NCBI GenBank assembly: GCA_964017235.1
Contig: OZ024929.1
Span: 160,689,609 to 160,753,608, forward strand
DNA: 64,000 nt
From: Sabellastarte sp. h YS-2021
Lineage: Eukaryota; Annelida; Polychaeta; Sabellida; Sabellidae
Direction: 5' to 3'
The notes under the pieces: generated by a model
The model's database searches: none
What the model was told of the DNA's origin: nothing
What the model saw: the letters and a program-made list of their open reading frames with translations, nothing else
In this document: positions 12,701 to 21,975 of the stretch, one piece after another
How positions within the stretch are numbered: position 1 is the stretch's first letter
Layout of the letters: the number at the start of each line of letters is the position of its first letter
Made by a program: the position numbers and the translations under genes

Positions 12701-15700
12701 GGAGTGAGAGGTGGTTACAGATCAACTAAATCAAAGACCTTTGTGTGTTATTTCAATGCCCAGTCAGTCAGAAATAAACTTTTACACATAAATGATCACT
12801 TGTCAGATAAAAACTTTGGTATTATAGGGATTGTAGAGACCTGGCTTATGGAAAAGGATCATGCTATCAAAAAACAACACCCACTGGATACATATTGAAA
12901 TGTATTGACAGGAAAGGTAGGTCTGGTGGTGGGGTAGCCTTACTGTGCAAACAAGAATGGGGCCCCAAATTAGATTCATCAGAAACGTTTACCTCTTTTG
13001 AGTACATCTCTTGTGTTTTGTCAAATAGCAACACCAAGTTAAGAGTTTGTGTTGTATACCGGCCAACAAATACAGAAAATATCACTATAGGCCAGTTCTT
13101 TCAAGAATTCTCAGAATTACTCAGTAAAATGCTACTACAGAAAGAAAATCTTTTGATTATGGGTGATTTTAACTTTCACATGGAAAAAAATGATAGTTAT
13201 TCTGTTAAAAACATGATAGACCTTCTCGATGAATTTGACTTGAAGCAGAATGTCACTGATGCTACATCCAAACATGCAAATCATGTGCTTGATTTCATAA
13301 TAACAAGAAATTCTGAGTCTTTGATATATGATCCACCTAAGATCTCAACTTACCTGTCTGACCATGCATCAATTGTATTCCAACTCAACTCTTCAAATCA
13401 CAAGCATAAAGAGTCGCCAAAATCTTAAGATCTTTGAATAAAATTGATGTAACCAGATTCAAGCAGGACCTTCATAATTCAGATATTGTCACAAAACCAA
13501 AACCTGAGTTCAGTGAGTTGGTGAATCAATACAGCAGCTGCCTATCTCAGCTTCTAGACAAGCATGCTCCATTAAGAGTGAAAAAGACTGGCAATAGGAA
13601 CATTAATCCTTGGTACAATGAAAACATTCATACAGCTAAGCAAAAATTCCGACAAGCAGAAAGGAAATGGAGAAAGATCACACGGATGAAAGTAATCGAG
13701 TAATGGTAGAATTGAGAAAAACATATTCGAAGGTGCTTCACAGTTCAAAAGTGGCTTACTATAGTGAAATTATCGAAAACAACTGTTTCAAATTATTAAA
13801 AAGCTGAAACAGGACAGTGATCCAACTATCTATCCTGAACACTCATCAAAGACTCAGCTGGCAAATAAATTCAGTGACTATTTTGAAGAAAAGATCATAA
13901 AGATCAGAGCCAAATTTCCATCAACCAGTAAATTCCATGAGTATGACAAAACTGTTGATGTAACACCACTGACTTCTTTCCAACCTCTTAGCAATGAAGA
14001 TATTAAAAAATTAACCCAGTATTAGCAAAGTAATAAACATGTCACTCATACAAGGTGAAATGCCAGAGGGGTTCAAACATGCAGTTGTTACCCCTCTGCC
14101 AAAAAAGAAAGATGCGGATCCTACTAAAGGAACAAGTAAATGCCATATGCAGATCCTGTTATGGTCACCTAAGGTCCATCATTCAAATAAGACCTTACCT
14201 GACTAAGTCTGCTGCACACACAATAGTACAGTCACTCATATCTTCCAGATTAGACTATTGTAACTCTCTCCTAGCTGAACTCCCACAATATCTTATCCAT
14301 AAGTTGCAGAAAGTACAAAATTGGGCTGCCAGGATAGTTTTAAATGTCAAGAAACATGATTCTATATCAGTTCACCTGCATCAGCTCCACTGGTTGCCTG
14401 TTAGGTTTCGGATCAAATTTAAAATAAAGTGTTTGAATGGACAGGCACCATCATATTTGACATCAATGCTTAACTATCAGCAACATCAACGCACCACAAG
14501 ATTGGCGTCCCAACATGACCCTTCCTGTTGAACAGGATGCAAAAGCCAATTTAACCCCAGTATTGGGTAGGTTAGGGTTGTCCTATACTGGGTGACAGTA
14601 AAGCAAAGGTCAAAGAATCTTGTACAAGTGGACACTAAAGGTAAAGTTAAAGTAATCCTATGCAATTGGATAGTACAGGGGTGAAGTCAAAGTAATCCTA
14701 TACTGACGGCCAGTATGAGTGAAAAAATAATCTTATAATAATGGACAGTATAGGATAATGCCAAAGTAATCCTATACTTAGTTTAGTGGACAGTAATAGG
14801 GCAAGTAAAAATAATATTACACCAGTGGACAGTGAAGTGCAGATCAAGTGAATTGTACAATAGTAGAAATTGTTGGTCAAAGTAATGCTAAAGTACATGT
14901 ATTTGACTTTAACAGACAGGTGATCACTTCACACAGGGAGGGAATTTATGAAGAAGAACCTCTTAGTGTCAAAATACAAACCCAGATTTGTACTTCATTT
15001 TCACAGTCTATGTTTTTATCATCTACTCACAGAAATCCACTTACTGATGTGTTGTACACTGTGGATTTCAATGGAGGAGACCCTGATCCTTTCTTTATAA
15101 ATGAACCATCAGAAGAAGATATTGCCAATGCCACTAAAGAAGCCACAGGCCTCGATGTTTGCCAAAAAGATTGCAATCCTGCTCAATGCCAGGAAATTAG
15201 ACTACAGGTAATTTCTGCTTTCTTTTGCAAATTTATCTTATGTTACAAAGTGATGAAACTGAAAAAAATCAATCCGTTTATTAAAGGGATGACCCTGTTT
15301 CACTGATATAACCAAATAATTGTCCCACTCTTTGGCAACAAGTATGGTTTCCACTTCTTTTCTCCTCCACCTCAGCTAGTGAAGTCCTGTTATGATATCA
15401 CCTTTGCCCTTTTAAAGAGATGTAACACTTTGTGAGCTACTTTGACCTTTATCCTTCACTTCAGCGTGCCCTTTAGATAAACCTGATAATATGTTGTGAA
15501 CAAGGGATAAAGTTTAATAAATACACTGCAAATTTTAAAATTGCTAGTATATTCAGAATGAACTAATAGAAAAATGTGACCAAACTCTTGGTATTTCTTC
15601 AAATTCAGAACAAACTTGAAGAGGAGCAAATGGATGAACTGGCAGCTTCCTTTGAAGAAGCTTACCTGGCGGCTAACCAAGGTCTGACAGCAGATGACAT

Positions 15701-18700
15701 TGATGTTACTGTCACCATTGTGGACAATACAATGGGGGACCAGAATGGGTAAGTATGCCATGATATTGCCAGGCTTCACTCTGGCATGATTTGAATAATT
15801 GTAGAAATGTGAAATTTAAAGTTCACAATTGCCTCTTGATGAGAAACCCTGATTTCTTTCTTTGAATTACAGGAAATTATCATTCAGATGATCACTCTGA
15901 GAGATTCAATGCCCAGTTACTGATTTTATTAAAAAGAACTTAATGACTTGATTTAAAAATTAAACTGCAGTATATATTTCATCACTTTCAATCGAATGCA
16001 ATATACAGTGTTTTCCCAGTTGGATGAAGTACTTTCTGTATTTATGTGTTTACTTATGCAGAAGTATAAAAGTACAAACTATTCACCTGTTGTAGTCAAA
16101 AAAAGCTTGTCATTGTAAATGTTGTATTTATAAGGCCAGTAATCTGTGATGCTTTTAAATTTTAGTAAATACTTTAAAATAGACTTGAGCAAAGTTGTAA
16201 AAGTATGATAGTAAATCTAGTGAGATTCTGTGAAGCATTTTAAAGTAAGATGTTGATGGCTGGTTGCCTATACAAACATACCTTTACAAATAGCTACATG
16301 GTGGCTAACCTCACTGTATTGAAATAGAACCGTCAACATGTAAGAGGTTAACAATGCACCTTTTGACCTAATACTTTTGTTTATATCATGAATTCACCTA
16401 TGTAGCTTGTCTATATTTTACCTGAAATTTGACACTACCCTTTTTCTCTGTGCATTTTGTATGTGAAAGATATCTTGTCTTGTAATTCTTCAGTAATGCT
16501 CTGACCCAAGTGCGGTACTGCGTTACGCGTCTGGACGATGGCAAACTCACTGACTTGACTTCTCCTGATAAGGAAACCATGGAGCCTATTCTGAATAACG
16601 ATGGCTTTTATCTTGCCGATGATGACCAGATGCCCACAGAGCCTGGCAAGACTACAGAGATCAAGTGGATCATCATCATTATTGTGATCTGTGCAGTGGC
16701 TGCTGTGGTCATTGTAATCCTGGCAATAGGAAAGGTCATCCACAGGAAGAGGTAAGATATAGTGTGTTTGAATATTGGCACATACCTTTTGGTGGTGGGT
16801 GTTGCTTAATGATGCATGGTGGTTTCAAATGCAGAATCTCCTTCACACTAAATCTCCGATTTAATTCTGTCCTGATCGTAACAAGACAGATATGGTCACA
16901 GAGTTGCTTCTAGGATGCGTTTTCTGCGATATCTCGCATTAATTTGCTTTTGCTCACGGATTTCATCGAAGTATGCGGGGACAAGATTGTAAAAGAACGC
17001 ATTCAGCACAAGGCAATGCGGGATATATATACGAAGCGAAAAGACGAGAGATCAAAGAAATCGAAACAATGCGTGGAGCGAGAGTTTGTCGAGGTTTTGA
17101 TTTTTCCGTCGAAACGTTCTTCGAATAATGCCTGTAGACGATTTTGGTTTCGTGATCGTTTACAAACTCAAATATATTCAAAGGTACAGACAGTATTTGG
17201 ACATATTATACCCAAAAATATAAAATTAAGCTGAAAGTGGATGATTATATAAAAAATGGCTGCAAGAAAAACGAAACTTACAGTAGACTGGATTGTTACC
17301 ACAACAGGCCATGGCAGTGAAGCCGGTGGTGACCCTATGGACCGTTCCATAGGCCACGCCCACTTCCTGGTTTACGGTATTTTAGTTGTCTCCATGTCAG
17401 GCCTTGTCTGACAAACAAATGGCGAAAATGGCGGGAAAACAAACGTAAACATCGAGTATCTTAAGATATAATAGGAATAACATGTATTATAAATGATTGG
17501 ATGTAGCATATAATAAGAAATTATATAATAAAGTATATTTGCTTTATTGTGACAAAAATTATAAAATAAATAAATAGACAATTTATTGATCAAAACAAAT
17601 CCTCGTGCATTGCAGTAATATGTAAACAATGGCAGCTTGGGAACATATGTATGCATTGCGGACATTTTAAAGTAGGTAGGATTGATGATATAATATTTTT
17701 ATGAAATTACACTGTAGTTTCTTTTTGTTCCATTGTCAGAAAGCAATAATATTTACAAATATGTCCCTAAAAATGACCACGTTTTTGTAATTCAAAATGG
17801 CGCCGATGAAAATCGGAGGAAATGATTGGTTGTTGCTATTGTAGTAAACAGGATGTTTGCCGATTTGCGGTATTTTGATTGACACCGTGGAAAGGTCCAT
17901 TGGCGTAGTACTACGTATCTGTCGGAATTCCCTAGAAAAATATTTTACTGGATCAAAATTCACGGACAACTCATTAATATTAATGAGGTCACAGATTTTC
18001 GTGGTGGTTTTAATTCTTAATATTTTCTGATTTAAGATCAAATACTAGAAGGACTACAGAGCTCATGTATGCATAAAAAATATTTGACGATTCCATTGGA
18101 TTTTTTAGCAATATTTTACTTGAAGAATTTGTGGACTACTCATTACTATTCATGAGGTCATGGTATTCTGTGGGGTTTTCCAACATATTTGTATGAATTG
18201 ATGGTGTAATGACTGAATTTGTGATGCCATGACTTCAGATGAAAACTTAAAACCATAATGCCATGACAGGAGCCACTTTGATGTAAATAACCATTTTCAG
18301 TATTTTTTTTAAATTTTATCACTAGCCTTGAAGTTTATTTTTATTGGGCAAGACAATAAAAATTGACCACTAATTAATAGAAGTCCACTGTTAAAAATGC
18401 CTAAATAAACTGAAAATGTATTTTTTATTAGTTTAAACTTATCATAAAGTCGTCCCCCAGAATTTTTAGCCCCTCCCCCACATTTTGTGTAGTGGTGGGG
18501 GATTGCCCCCACTTTTTGAAATTCCTAGAATCAACACTGTGGTCATTGTGAACAGCCTGAACAGGCAGAGTGGGATCTGCAAAAGTTAATCATCATGGAT
18601 GAATTTGTCCAACCAGTTTTGTCATAATGGACAGATAGATTATCTTTATTGTAACTTGTTGCAATCTATTACCCATGTGGGTCGATTTTGATACCAATTC

Positions 18701-19191
18701 GATTGCTGATCGTTGAAGTACTGGGAAAGTCTATGAGCGTGACTCTCACATGACCAAAATAGCTAAACCAAAGCCAGCCAACTATTCGTGACTATTATTC
18801 CACATTGCATAATATCCAGGCTTACTTTGTTTACGGAACTAAATGACTCTCTGGTCACACACAGTAACAGATAAAGAAACAATGTAAAGACCCGTTTCCA
18901 AGCACAGGAATATAGACATTGGGAAAATTGTCACAGGTTCTTTTGATATGACATATGGTGACTTCAAACCCAAGTAATCCAGACAAAACTTGTTACTATT
19001 CTTTCAGACAATGGGGTAAGGAGGATGAAATTCGCCAAGTCTATGACCGCTCTCTCAATGATGAAGAAGACTTTGCAGGCCATGGTCCTTACCAGTCCCC
19101 AATCTATGGAGGTTCTACATACAAGTCCAACAACGGCAGCCTCAGTAGTAAGGTCCAGTTCTTTGACAAAACTGGAGTGATCTACTCTTAA
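10..19191 (+). CDS. Type I membrane protein with tandem SEA-like repeats (3' part of gene, 12 exons)
   Basis: Exons: 10-712, 1291-1556, 1961-2012, 2344-2609, 2949-3012, 10437-10737, 11392-11626, 11912-12005, 15033-15207, 15609-15748, 16494-16751, 19008-19191. All have AG/GT borders and join in one frame to a TAA at 19189. At least 912 residues are encoded; the 5' end lies outside the window. The ectodomain repeats a pattern: a helix ending F..A+...W, a VTV-type strand, a 15-30 residue loop, then a strand of the form V.Y.V followed by acidic residues. This resembles SEA or ferredoxin-like folds. A basic RKKR site precedes the last repeats, then come one membrane helix and a short tail with several tyrosines. 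A loose resemblance to the KIAA1549/UPF0606 family is recalled from memory and unverified. The likely role is a cleavable cell-surface protein (inference). The 7.4-kb fifth intron is filled with retroelements. Confidence 0.85.
1291..1556 (+). CDS. Gene 1 exon b: strand-helix half of a repeat
   Basis: The acceptor is TTTTCAG and the donor GTGAGA. It is 266 bp long, entering in phase 2 and leaving in phase 1. It begins with the V.Y.V strand (GLVYFVTVADE) and ends with the helix (EELLQAIQETWEQ). It has the same length and phases as the exon at 2344. Confidence 0.87.
1961..2012 (+). CDS. Gene 1 exon c: 52-bp VTV strand and loop
   Basis: A pyrimidine-rich tract and CTTTCAG precede it and GTATGT follows. 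The phase-1 entry and phase-2 exit match both neighbours. It encodes VTVKLNLTKHEISFGNVG, the strand and loop of one repeat. It is far too short to be found by open-frame length alone. Confidence 0.85.
2344..2609 (+). CDS. Gene 1 exon d: strand-helix half of a repeat
   Basis: The acceptor is GATTTTAG and the donor GTCAGT. At 266 bp it equals exon b in length and phase. It starts IVVTKLLYSCSV and ends in a helix (SLEKAIKDVWIDN). Confidence 0.86.
2949..3012 (+). CDS. Gene 1 exon e: 64-bp strand and loop
   Basis: The acceptor is TTGTTGCAG and the donor GTAAGT. It enters in phase 1 and leaves in phase 2. It encodes the strand-loop half of a repeat (PAVVIGGRMHRYDASTS). The intron that follows is about 7.4 kb and holds a decayed DIRS-like element and a LINE fragment. 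Confidence 0.84.
3283..8341 (+). mobile_element. Decayed DIRS-like retrotransposon with inverted terminal repeats
   Basis: The element is a fossil in the fifth intron of gene 1. Inverted ends bound it: CATTTTATTGCG at the left, followed by CCTTACCTTATCCTCACAAG, and their complement at about 8296-8341. Inside, in order on the + strand, are weak reverse transcriptase similarity (about 4.7-5.3 kb), an RNase H-like stretch (about 5.5-5.8 kb) and a stretch recalling a tyrosine recombinase (about 6.9-7.5 kb). This is the DIRS order. The copy is heavily broken and looks old. A gag region is not clearly recognisable. Confidence 0.65.
8341..8666. repeat. Fold-back repeat of about 325 bp beside the DIRS-like element
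   Basis: About 60 bases at 8341-8401 recur inverted at about 8602-8664, with very few differences. The loop of about 200 bases resembles, in inverted orientation, the 3330-3480 end of the adjoining element. It may be part of that element's terminal structure or a separate non-autonomous relative. Confidence 0.7.
8667..9579. other. Intronic, non-coding dispersed repeat-like DNA
   Basis: No gene is seen. T-rich phrases such as TGTCTGTCTTTCTG and the 9290-9410 text are of a kind common in dispersed invertebrate repeats. No boundaries could be set. Confidence 0.35.
9580..10236 (+). mobile_element. CR1/L2-like LINE, 3' fragment
   Basis: An open stretch of 148 codons (9637-10083) matches the C-terminal end of CR1/L2-type reverse transcriptase proteins. 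It contains ARIVTNHRKYAHVTPIL, IHWLPDKYR, a PKIWNDLP motif and a closing FRKKLKTYLF. The 3' end is a short untranslated tail ending in an ATTAG microsatellite, as in L2-like LINEs. The endonuclease and RT core are absent, so it is a 5'-truncated copy. Confidence 0.8.
10437..10737 (+). CDS. Gene 1 exon f: first part of a strand-helix unit
   Basis: The acceptor is TATTCTTTAG and the donor GTAACA. It enters in phase 2 and leaves in phase 0. It carries the SRLYYRLE strand and a helix with EQAVEGAWIKA. The frame is open throughout and joins 64-bp exon e exactly. Confidence 0.86.
11105..11170 (+). mobile_element. LINE 3'-tail stub
   Basis: It matches the 3' untranslated tail of the 9.6-10.2 kb LINE (CACCTTAGAGTC, GAGATTAAG, CATAAAAGT) without any coding part. 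It is either a very short LINE copy or a SINE that borrows the tail. Confidence 0.55.
11392..11626 (+). CDS. Gene 1 exon g: repeat unit with CGC motif
   Basis: The acceptor is TTTTTCAG and the donor GTGAGA, with phase 0 in and phase 1 out. It ends with the recurrent helix form (ERTITTTWQEANR). Two cysteines (CGC) lie in the middle. Confidence 0.86.
11912..12005 (+). CDS. Gene 1 exon h: VTV strand and loop with furin-type site
   Basis: The acceptor is TCACTCAG and the donor GTAGGT, with phase 1 in and phase 2 out. It encodes GTLTVTA followed by a loop containing SSNRKKRQAE. The codons for RKKR are at 11959-11970 and match the proprotein convertase consensus R-X-K/R-R. The exon is 94 bp, against 52 and 64 bp for the equivalent exons, because the loop is longer. 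Confidence 0.85.
12071..12296. mobile_element. MITE with TIRs containing doubled AAATTCGCC motif
   Basis: The left end reads GTAAGAAATGTAAAATTCGCC and the right end is its near complement, with the AAATTCGCC motif repeated in each arm. The interior is AT-rich with no coding. A second copy lies at 26186-26401. Confidence 0.7.
12600..14531 (+). mobile_element. CR1/L2-like LINE with deleted RT core
   Basis: APE-type endonuclease motifs appear in order: FNAQSVRNK, VETWL, SGGGVALL, VVYRP, LIMGDFNFH, LDFIIT and LSDHASIVF (12668-13430). A linker follows to about 13700. The start of the RT (EGFKHAVVTPLPKKKDADP, about 14060-14125) is followed directly by the C-terminal part (SRLDYCNSLL, LHWLPVRFRIKFK). 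The catalytic RT core is therefore missing and the 3' tail is absent. Stop codons and shifts interrupt the frame near 12900 and 13430. It lies in the eighth intron of gene 1. Confidence 0.82.
14560..14845. repeat. Diverged minisatellite (about 60-bp unit)
   Basis: Units of the form GTGGACAGTA, AAGGTAAAGT, CAAAGTAATCCTATAC recur four to five times. A similar unit sits at 12008-12046, on the other side of the inserted MITE and LINE. Confidence 0.6.
15033..15207 (+). CDS. Gene 1 exon i: strand plus cysteine-rich stretch
   Basis: The acceptor is CTACTCACAG and the donor GTAATT, with phase 2 in and phase 0 out. It begins NPLTDVLYTVDF, the post-loop strand of a repeat. It also has three spaced cysteines (DVCQKDCNPAQC). 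The preceding intron carries a MITE and a LINE fragment inserted within a minisatellite. Confidence 0.85.
15609..15748 (+). CDS. Gene 1 exon j: helix and VTV strand
   Basis: The acceptor is AAATTCAG and the donor GTAAGT, with phase 0 in and phase 2 out. It holds a helix (ELAASFEEAYLAANQ) directly joined to DIDVTVTIVDN without the usual phase-1 intron. It has therefore lost, or never gained, that intron. Confidence 0.86.
16494..16751 (+). CDS. Gene 1 exon k: last strand and transmembrane helix
   Basis: The acceptor is AATTCTTCAG and the donor GTAAGA. The exon begins NALTQVRYCVTRLDDG. It continues through an acidic stalk into a strongly hydrophobic run of about 23 residues at 16666-16731. A basic stop-transfer sequence (HRKR) follows. 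This fixes the topology as type I. Confidence 0.88.
16752..19007. other. Intron 11 of gene 1, no clear element
   Basis: The stretch is non-coding. It contains a short palindrome (CCTATGGACCGTTCCATAGG) at about 17334 and a weak inverted C-rich/G-rich pair near 18450-18510. No transposon ends could be defined. Confidence 0.4.
19008..19191 (+). CDS. Gene 1 exon l: cytoplasmic tail and stop
   Basis: The acceptor is TTCTTTCAG and the terminator TAA at 19189-19191. The tail of about 60 residues is rich in acidic residues. Its tyrosines lie in short motifs (VYDRS, PYQSP, IYGGS, TYKSN), and it ends TGVIYS. These could serve for endocytosis or phosphorylation (inference). Confidence 0.87.
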
Positions 19192-20125
19192 AAAAAGGAA
19201 ATGTGCTTCTGGAGTGACAATAAGAATAACTTATCTGCATAAATGCTCAACGGACTATACCCTGGAATTACTCCTAGTATTTACAGTGGAACCAGATATT
19301 CAAAACTTTATTTGCTTATCCTTTTTGGACCTTTTTTTACAAACATGTTTTCTGTAATTTTGTGAAAGTTTAAAAATGAGTGGGGTTGAAAGTAATAACC
19401 TAAAATCATAAAAGTAATATTGAATGTGTACCTTTAAATTGTGCCCATTATATACTGGTTACTACAACAGGTAAAAAGTGACTAATTTCATTTAATATGT
19501 ACTAGTGAGCAATTCAATAATAATTTATCTTCACATATCTATACATAAATATTATTACATATATATCACTCATCTGTGATGGAACGGTTAGCAACCTGTG
19601 TTGAATAATTTTGTATGCCATCTTTGTTCTATACTTGCCTTAACCTGTGTTCAAAATTAGAGAGGTTATGTAATACCCTAAATGATCATTTTTACCTCAA
19701 GCAATAAAAGGTTTTGGATAACTGTTTGGAATATTTTCACATCTATGTATTTTTAATGTCTGAAACAATATAGAACATTCTGTGGTGTTAATTTATAACA
19801 TTTACATAATCTAGATATAGTTAGAGGTTAACATGGATAATGTATAAAACTACTGTAAGTTATGCTTCTGACATTACATTGAAGGCAAATTCAGTTTCTC
19901 CTGTATTTTCCAAGTTCTATTTTGTTAGCCATTCATGTGTCTTTGTAGTTTTTGTTATTAAAACCATGAAATATTGTTATATTTTTGTTAAAACCATATA
20001 AAATTGTTACATATTTCCACAGATTATATTTTTGTTTTGTGTCACACTCTCAAGCAGTTGAAAAAACCTGTGTACTTGTACATGATCTTTTCTACTTTTG
20101 ATAATAAAAGAATTGAGTCATCTAC
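19192..20125 (+). other. Probable 3' UTR of gene 1
   Basis: This AT-rich, non-coding stretch follows the stop codon. AATAAA hexamers at 19703 and 20103 give two candidate ends. The end chosen here follows the second. Confidence 0.55.
20103..20108 (+). terminator. Candidate polyadenylation signal, gene 1
   Basis: An AATAAA hexamer lies about 910 bases after the stop. An earlier one is at 19703-19708, so alternative 3' ends are possible. Confidence 0.45.
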
Positions 20126-20216
20126 CACAATAGATTTGTTGCATTTTTTCACTAATACTATGCCAGTAACCTAACAGGTAAATTCACAGTTGAGCCATGT
20201 CTTGTATCTTGTGTAA
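20118..20216. repeat. Uninterrupted copy of a ~100-bp dispersed repeat
   Basis: It runs from TCTACCACAATAGATTTG to ATCTTGTGTA. A second copy at 42082-42143 continues at 44882-44930, split by a 2.7-kb insertion. This copy shows the empty site. Confidence 0.75.
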
Positions 20217-20449
20217 TTAAGGAACTAGAAATAGGACGCCCTGTTGATAGTAGCTGCGACATATGAATAGAAAGAGGATAGCATAGAAGAACACACATTA
20301 TCATGTGTAATGTCCACCCCATGAACCTTTTGCCAAAATTGTACAGTAGTCTTACAAGACCCTGTTTCATTTGTAAAATATATCAATGATGCTTAAATAT
20401 TTATTAGTGTACATGTAAATTATTTCAGCTTCATGCCTTTTTGCATTGG

Positions 20450-21440
20450 TTGGGTCGAAAATTTTGACGAAATCACTCTATCTTGCACGGTTAAGAAGAT
20501 AAAAGCAAATTTCTGTTTTTTCTAGTTTGGGCAAAAATTTGAAAATTCAAAATGGCTGCCATTTTTGGGAAAAGGAAAATTTTTTGAAAATTGCCAAGAG
20601 TACATTTTTTAGATACCCTATGGGTCGAAAATTGCAACAAAATAACTCTATTTTGCATGGTTAAGGCCAATTTGTGTTTTTCCATTTTGGGCGAAAATTC
20701 AAAATGGCCGCCATATGTGGAGGGGAAAATTTTTTGAAAATTGCCAAGAGTACATTTCTTAGATACCCTGTGGGTCAAAAATTTCGACGAAATCGCTTTA
20801 TCTCGCATGGTTAAGGAGATAGAAGCAATTTCGTGTTTTGCCATTTTGGGGAAAAATTCGAAAATTCAAAATGGCCGCCATATGTGGGAAGAGGAAAATT
20901 TTTGAAAATTGCCAAGAGTACATTGCTCAGATACCCTGTGGGTCGAAAATTTTGACGAAATCCCTCTATCTCACACAGTTAAGGAGATAGAAGCAAGTTT
21001 GTGTTTTGCTATTTTGGGGAAAAATTCGAAAATTCAAAATTGCCGCCATTTTTGGGGAGGGGAAAATTTTTTGAAAATTGCCAAGAGTACAATGGTCAGA
21101 TACCCTGTGGGTCGAAAATTTTGACGAAATCGCTCCATCTCGCACGGTTAAGGAGATAGAAGCAAATTTGTGTTTTGCCATTCTTTGGCAAAAATTCGAA
21201 AATTCAAAATGGCCCCCATTTTTGGGGAGGGGAAATTTTTTTGAAAATTTCGACGAAATCACTCTATCTCGCACGGTTAAGGAGATTTGTGTTTTGCCAT
21301 TTTTGGCAAAAATTCAAAATGGCCGCCATTTTTGGGGAGGGGAAAATTTTTGGAAAATTGCAAAGACTACATTCCTTAGATACCCTGTGGGTCGAAAATT
21401 TCGACGAAATCGCTCTATCTTGCACGGTTTAGGAGATATG
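20450..21440. repeat. Tandem array, about 169-bp unit, seven copies
   Basis: The marker GACGAAATC recurs at 20467, (20634), 20786, 20955, 21124, 21252 and 21402. Full units are about 169 bp and some are shortened to 128-152 bp. Each unit includes AAAATGGCCGCCAT and TACCCTGTGGGTCG. Open frames across it are by-products of the repeat. Confidence 0.88.
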
Positions 21441-21499
21441 AGCACATTTGCCTTTTTCAGTATTCAAAATGGCCAATTACTCATTTATTTAATTACTCA

Positions 21500-21835
21500 T
21501 CTATGAAGCAATTCCCCCCAAAAGCAATCCCATACAACCTATTAACCCAATGAACCTCCATACCAAATTTCAGAAAGCTAGGCTTAATAGCATTCCTTAA
21601 AATGTCTGGAAACCAAAGAGATACTCAAAAGTAGCAGAGCAGATATTACTCAGTTAGCTATAGAGCTATCATCACCAAAAGCAATCCCATACAAGCTATT
21701 AATCCAATAAACCTGCATGCCAAATTTGGTAAAGATAGGATAAGAACTGTTGCCTAAAATGTCTGGAAACCAAGTGGGACACCGGACGGCGGAAAAAGCA
21801 AAAATAATATGTCCACCCCCCAGTGGGGTGGACAT
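21500..21835. repeat. Two-copy repeat and hairpin ending the tandem array
   Basis: Two related stretches (21520-21615 and 21670-21775) share AAGCAATCCCATACAA, CCAAATTT and AATGTCTGGAAACCAA. Then come GGACGGCGG and a strong hairpin (ATGTCCACCCC with its complement) at 21809-21835. The layout matches that of tandem-repeat transposons: core array, short simple sequence, 3' hairpin. Confidence 0.6.
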
Positions 21836-21975
21836 AATAACACAGACTAGTGTAGGGTTATGCAGGGTTTTGCAATGAATAGCGATATTAATAACAAAAA
21901 GGTGAAGCCTGAGTGTTTCTAATGAGCTATCAGTTGTAACACCCTGCATAACCCCACGCTAGGAGTGTGTTATTT
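21836..21975. mobile_element. Short MITE with about 40-bp TIRs
   Basis: The arm AATAACACA..TAGTGTAGGG..ATGCAGGG at about 21836-21875 recurs inverted at about 21934-21974 with a few mismatches. The loop is about 58 bases. The left arm abuts the hairpin of the preceding element. Confidence 0.65.

Noticed and set aside
17330-17960. Possible inverted-repeat transposon in intron 11 of gene 1
   Set aside because: Only short resemblances (CCGTTCCATAGG versus CCGTGGAAAGGTCC) were found, with no defined ends.
20909-21506. Several overlapping plus- and minus-strand open frames
   Set aside because: They repeat with the 169-bp tandem unit and have no domain features; the same holds for open frames at 42258-42836.
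21836-21860. CTAG shortly after the 21809-21835 hairpin, resembling a Helitron 3' end
   Set aside because: The same bases belong to the left arm of the palindromic MITE at 21836-21975, which explains them better.
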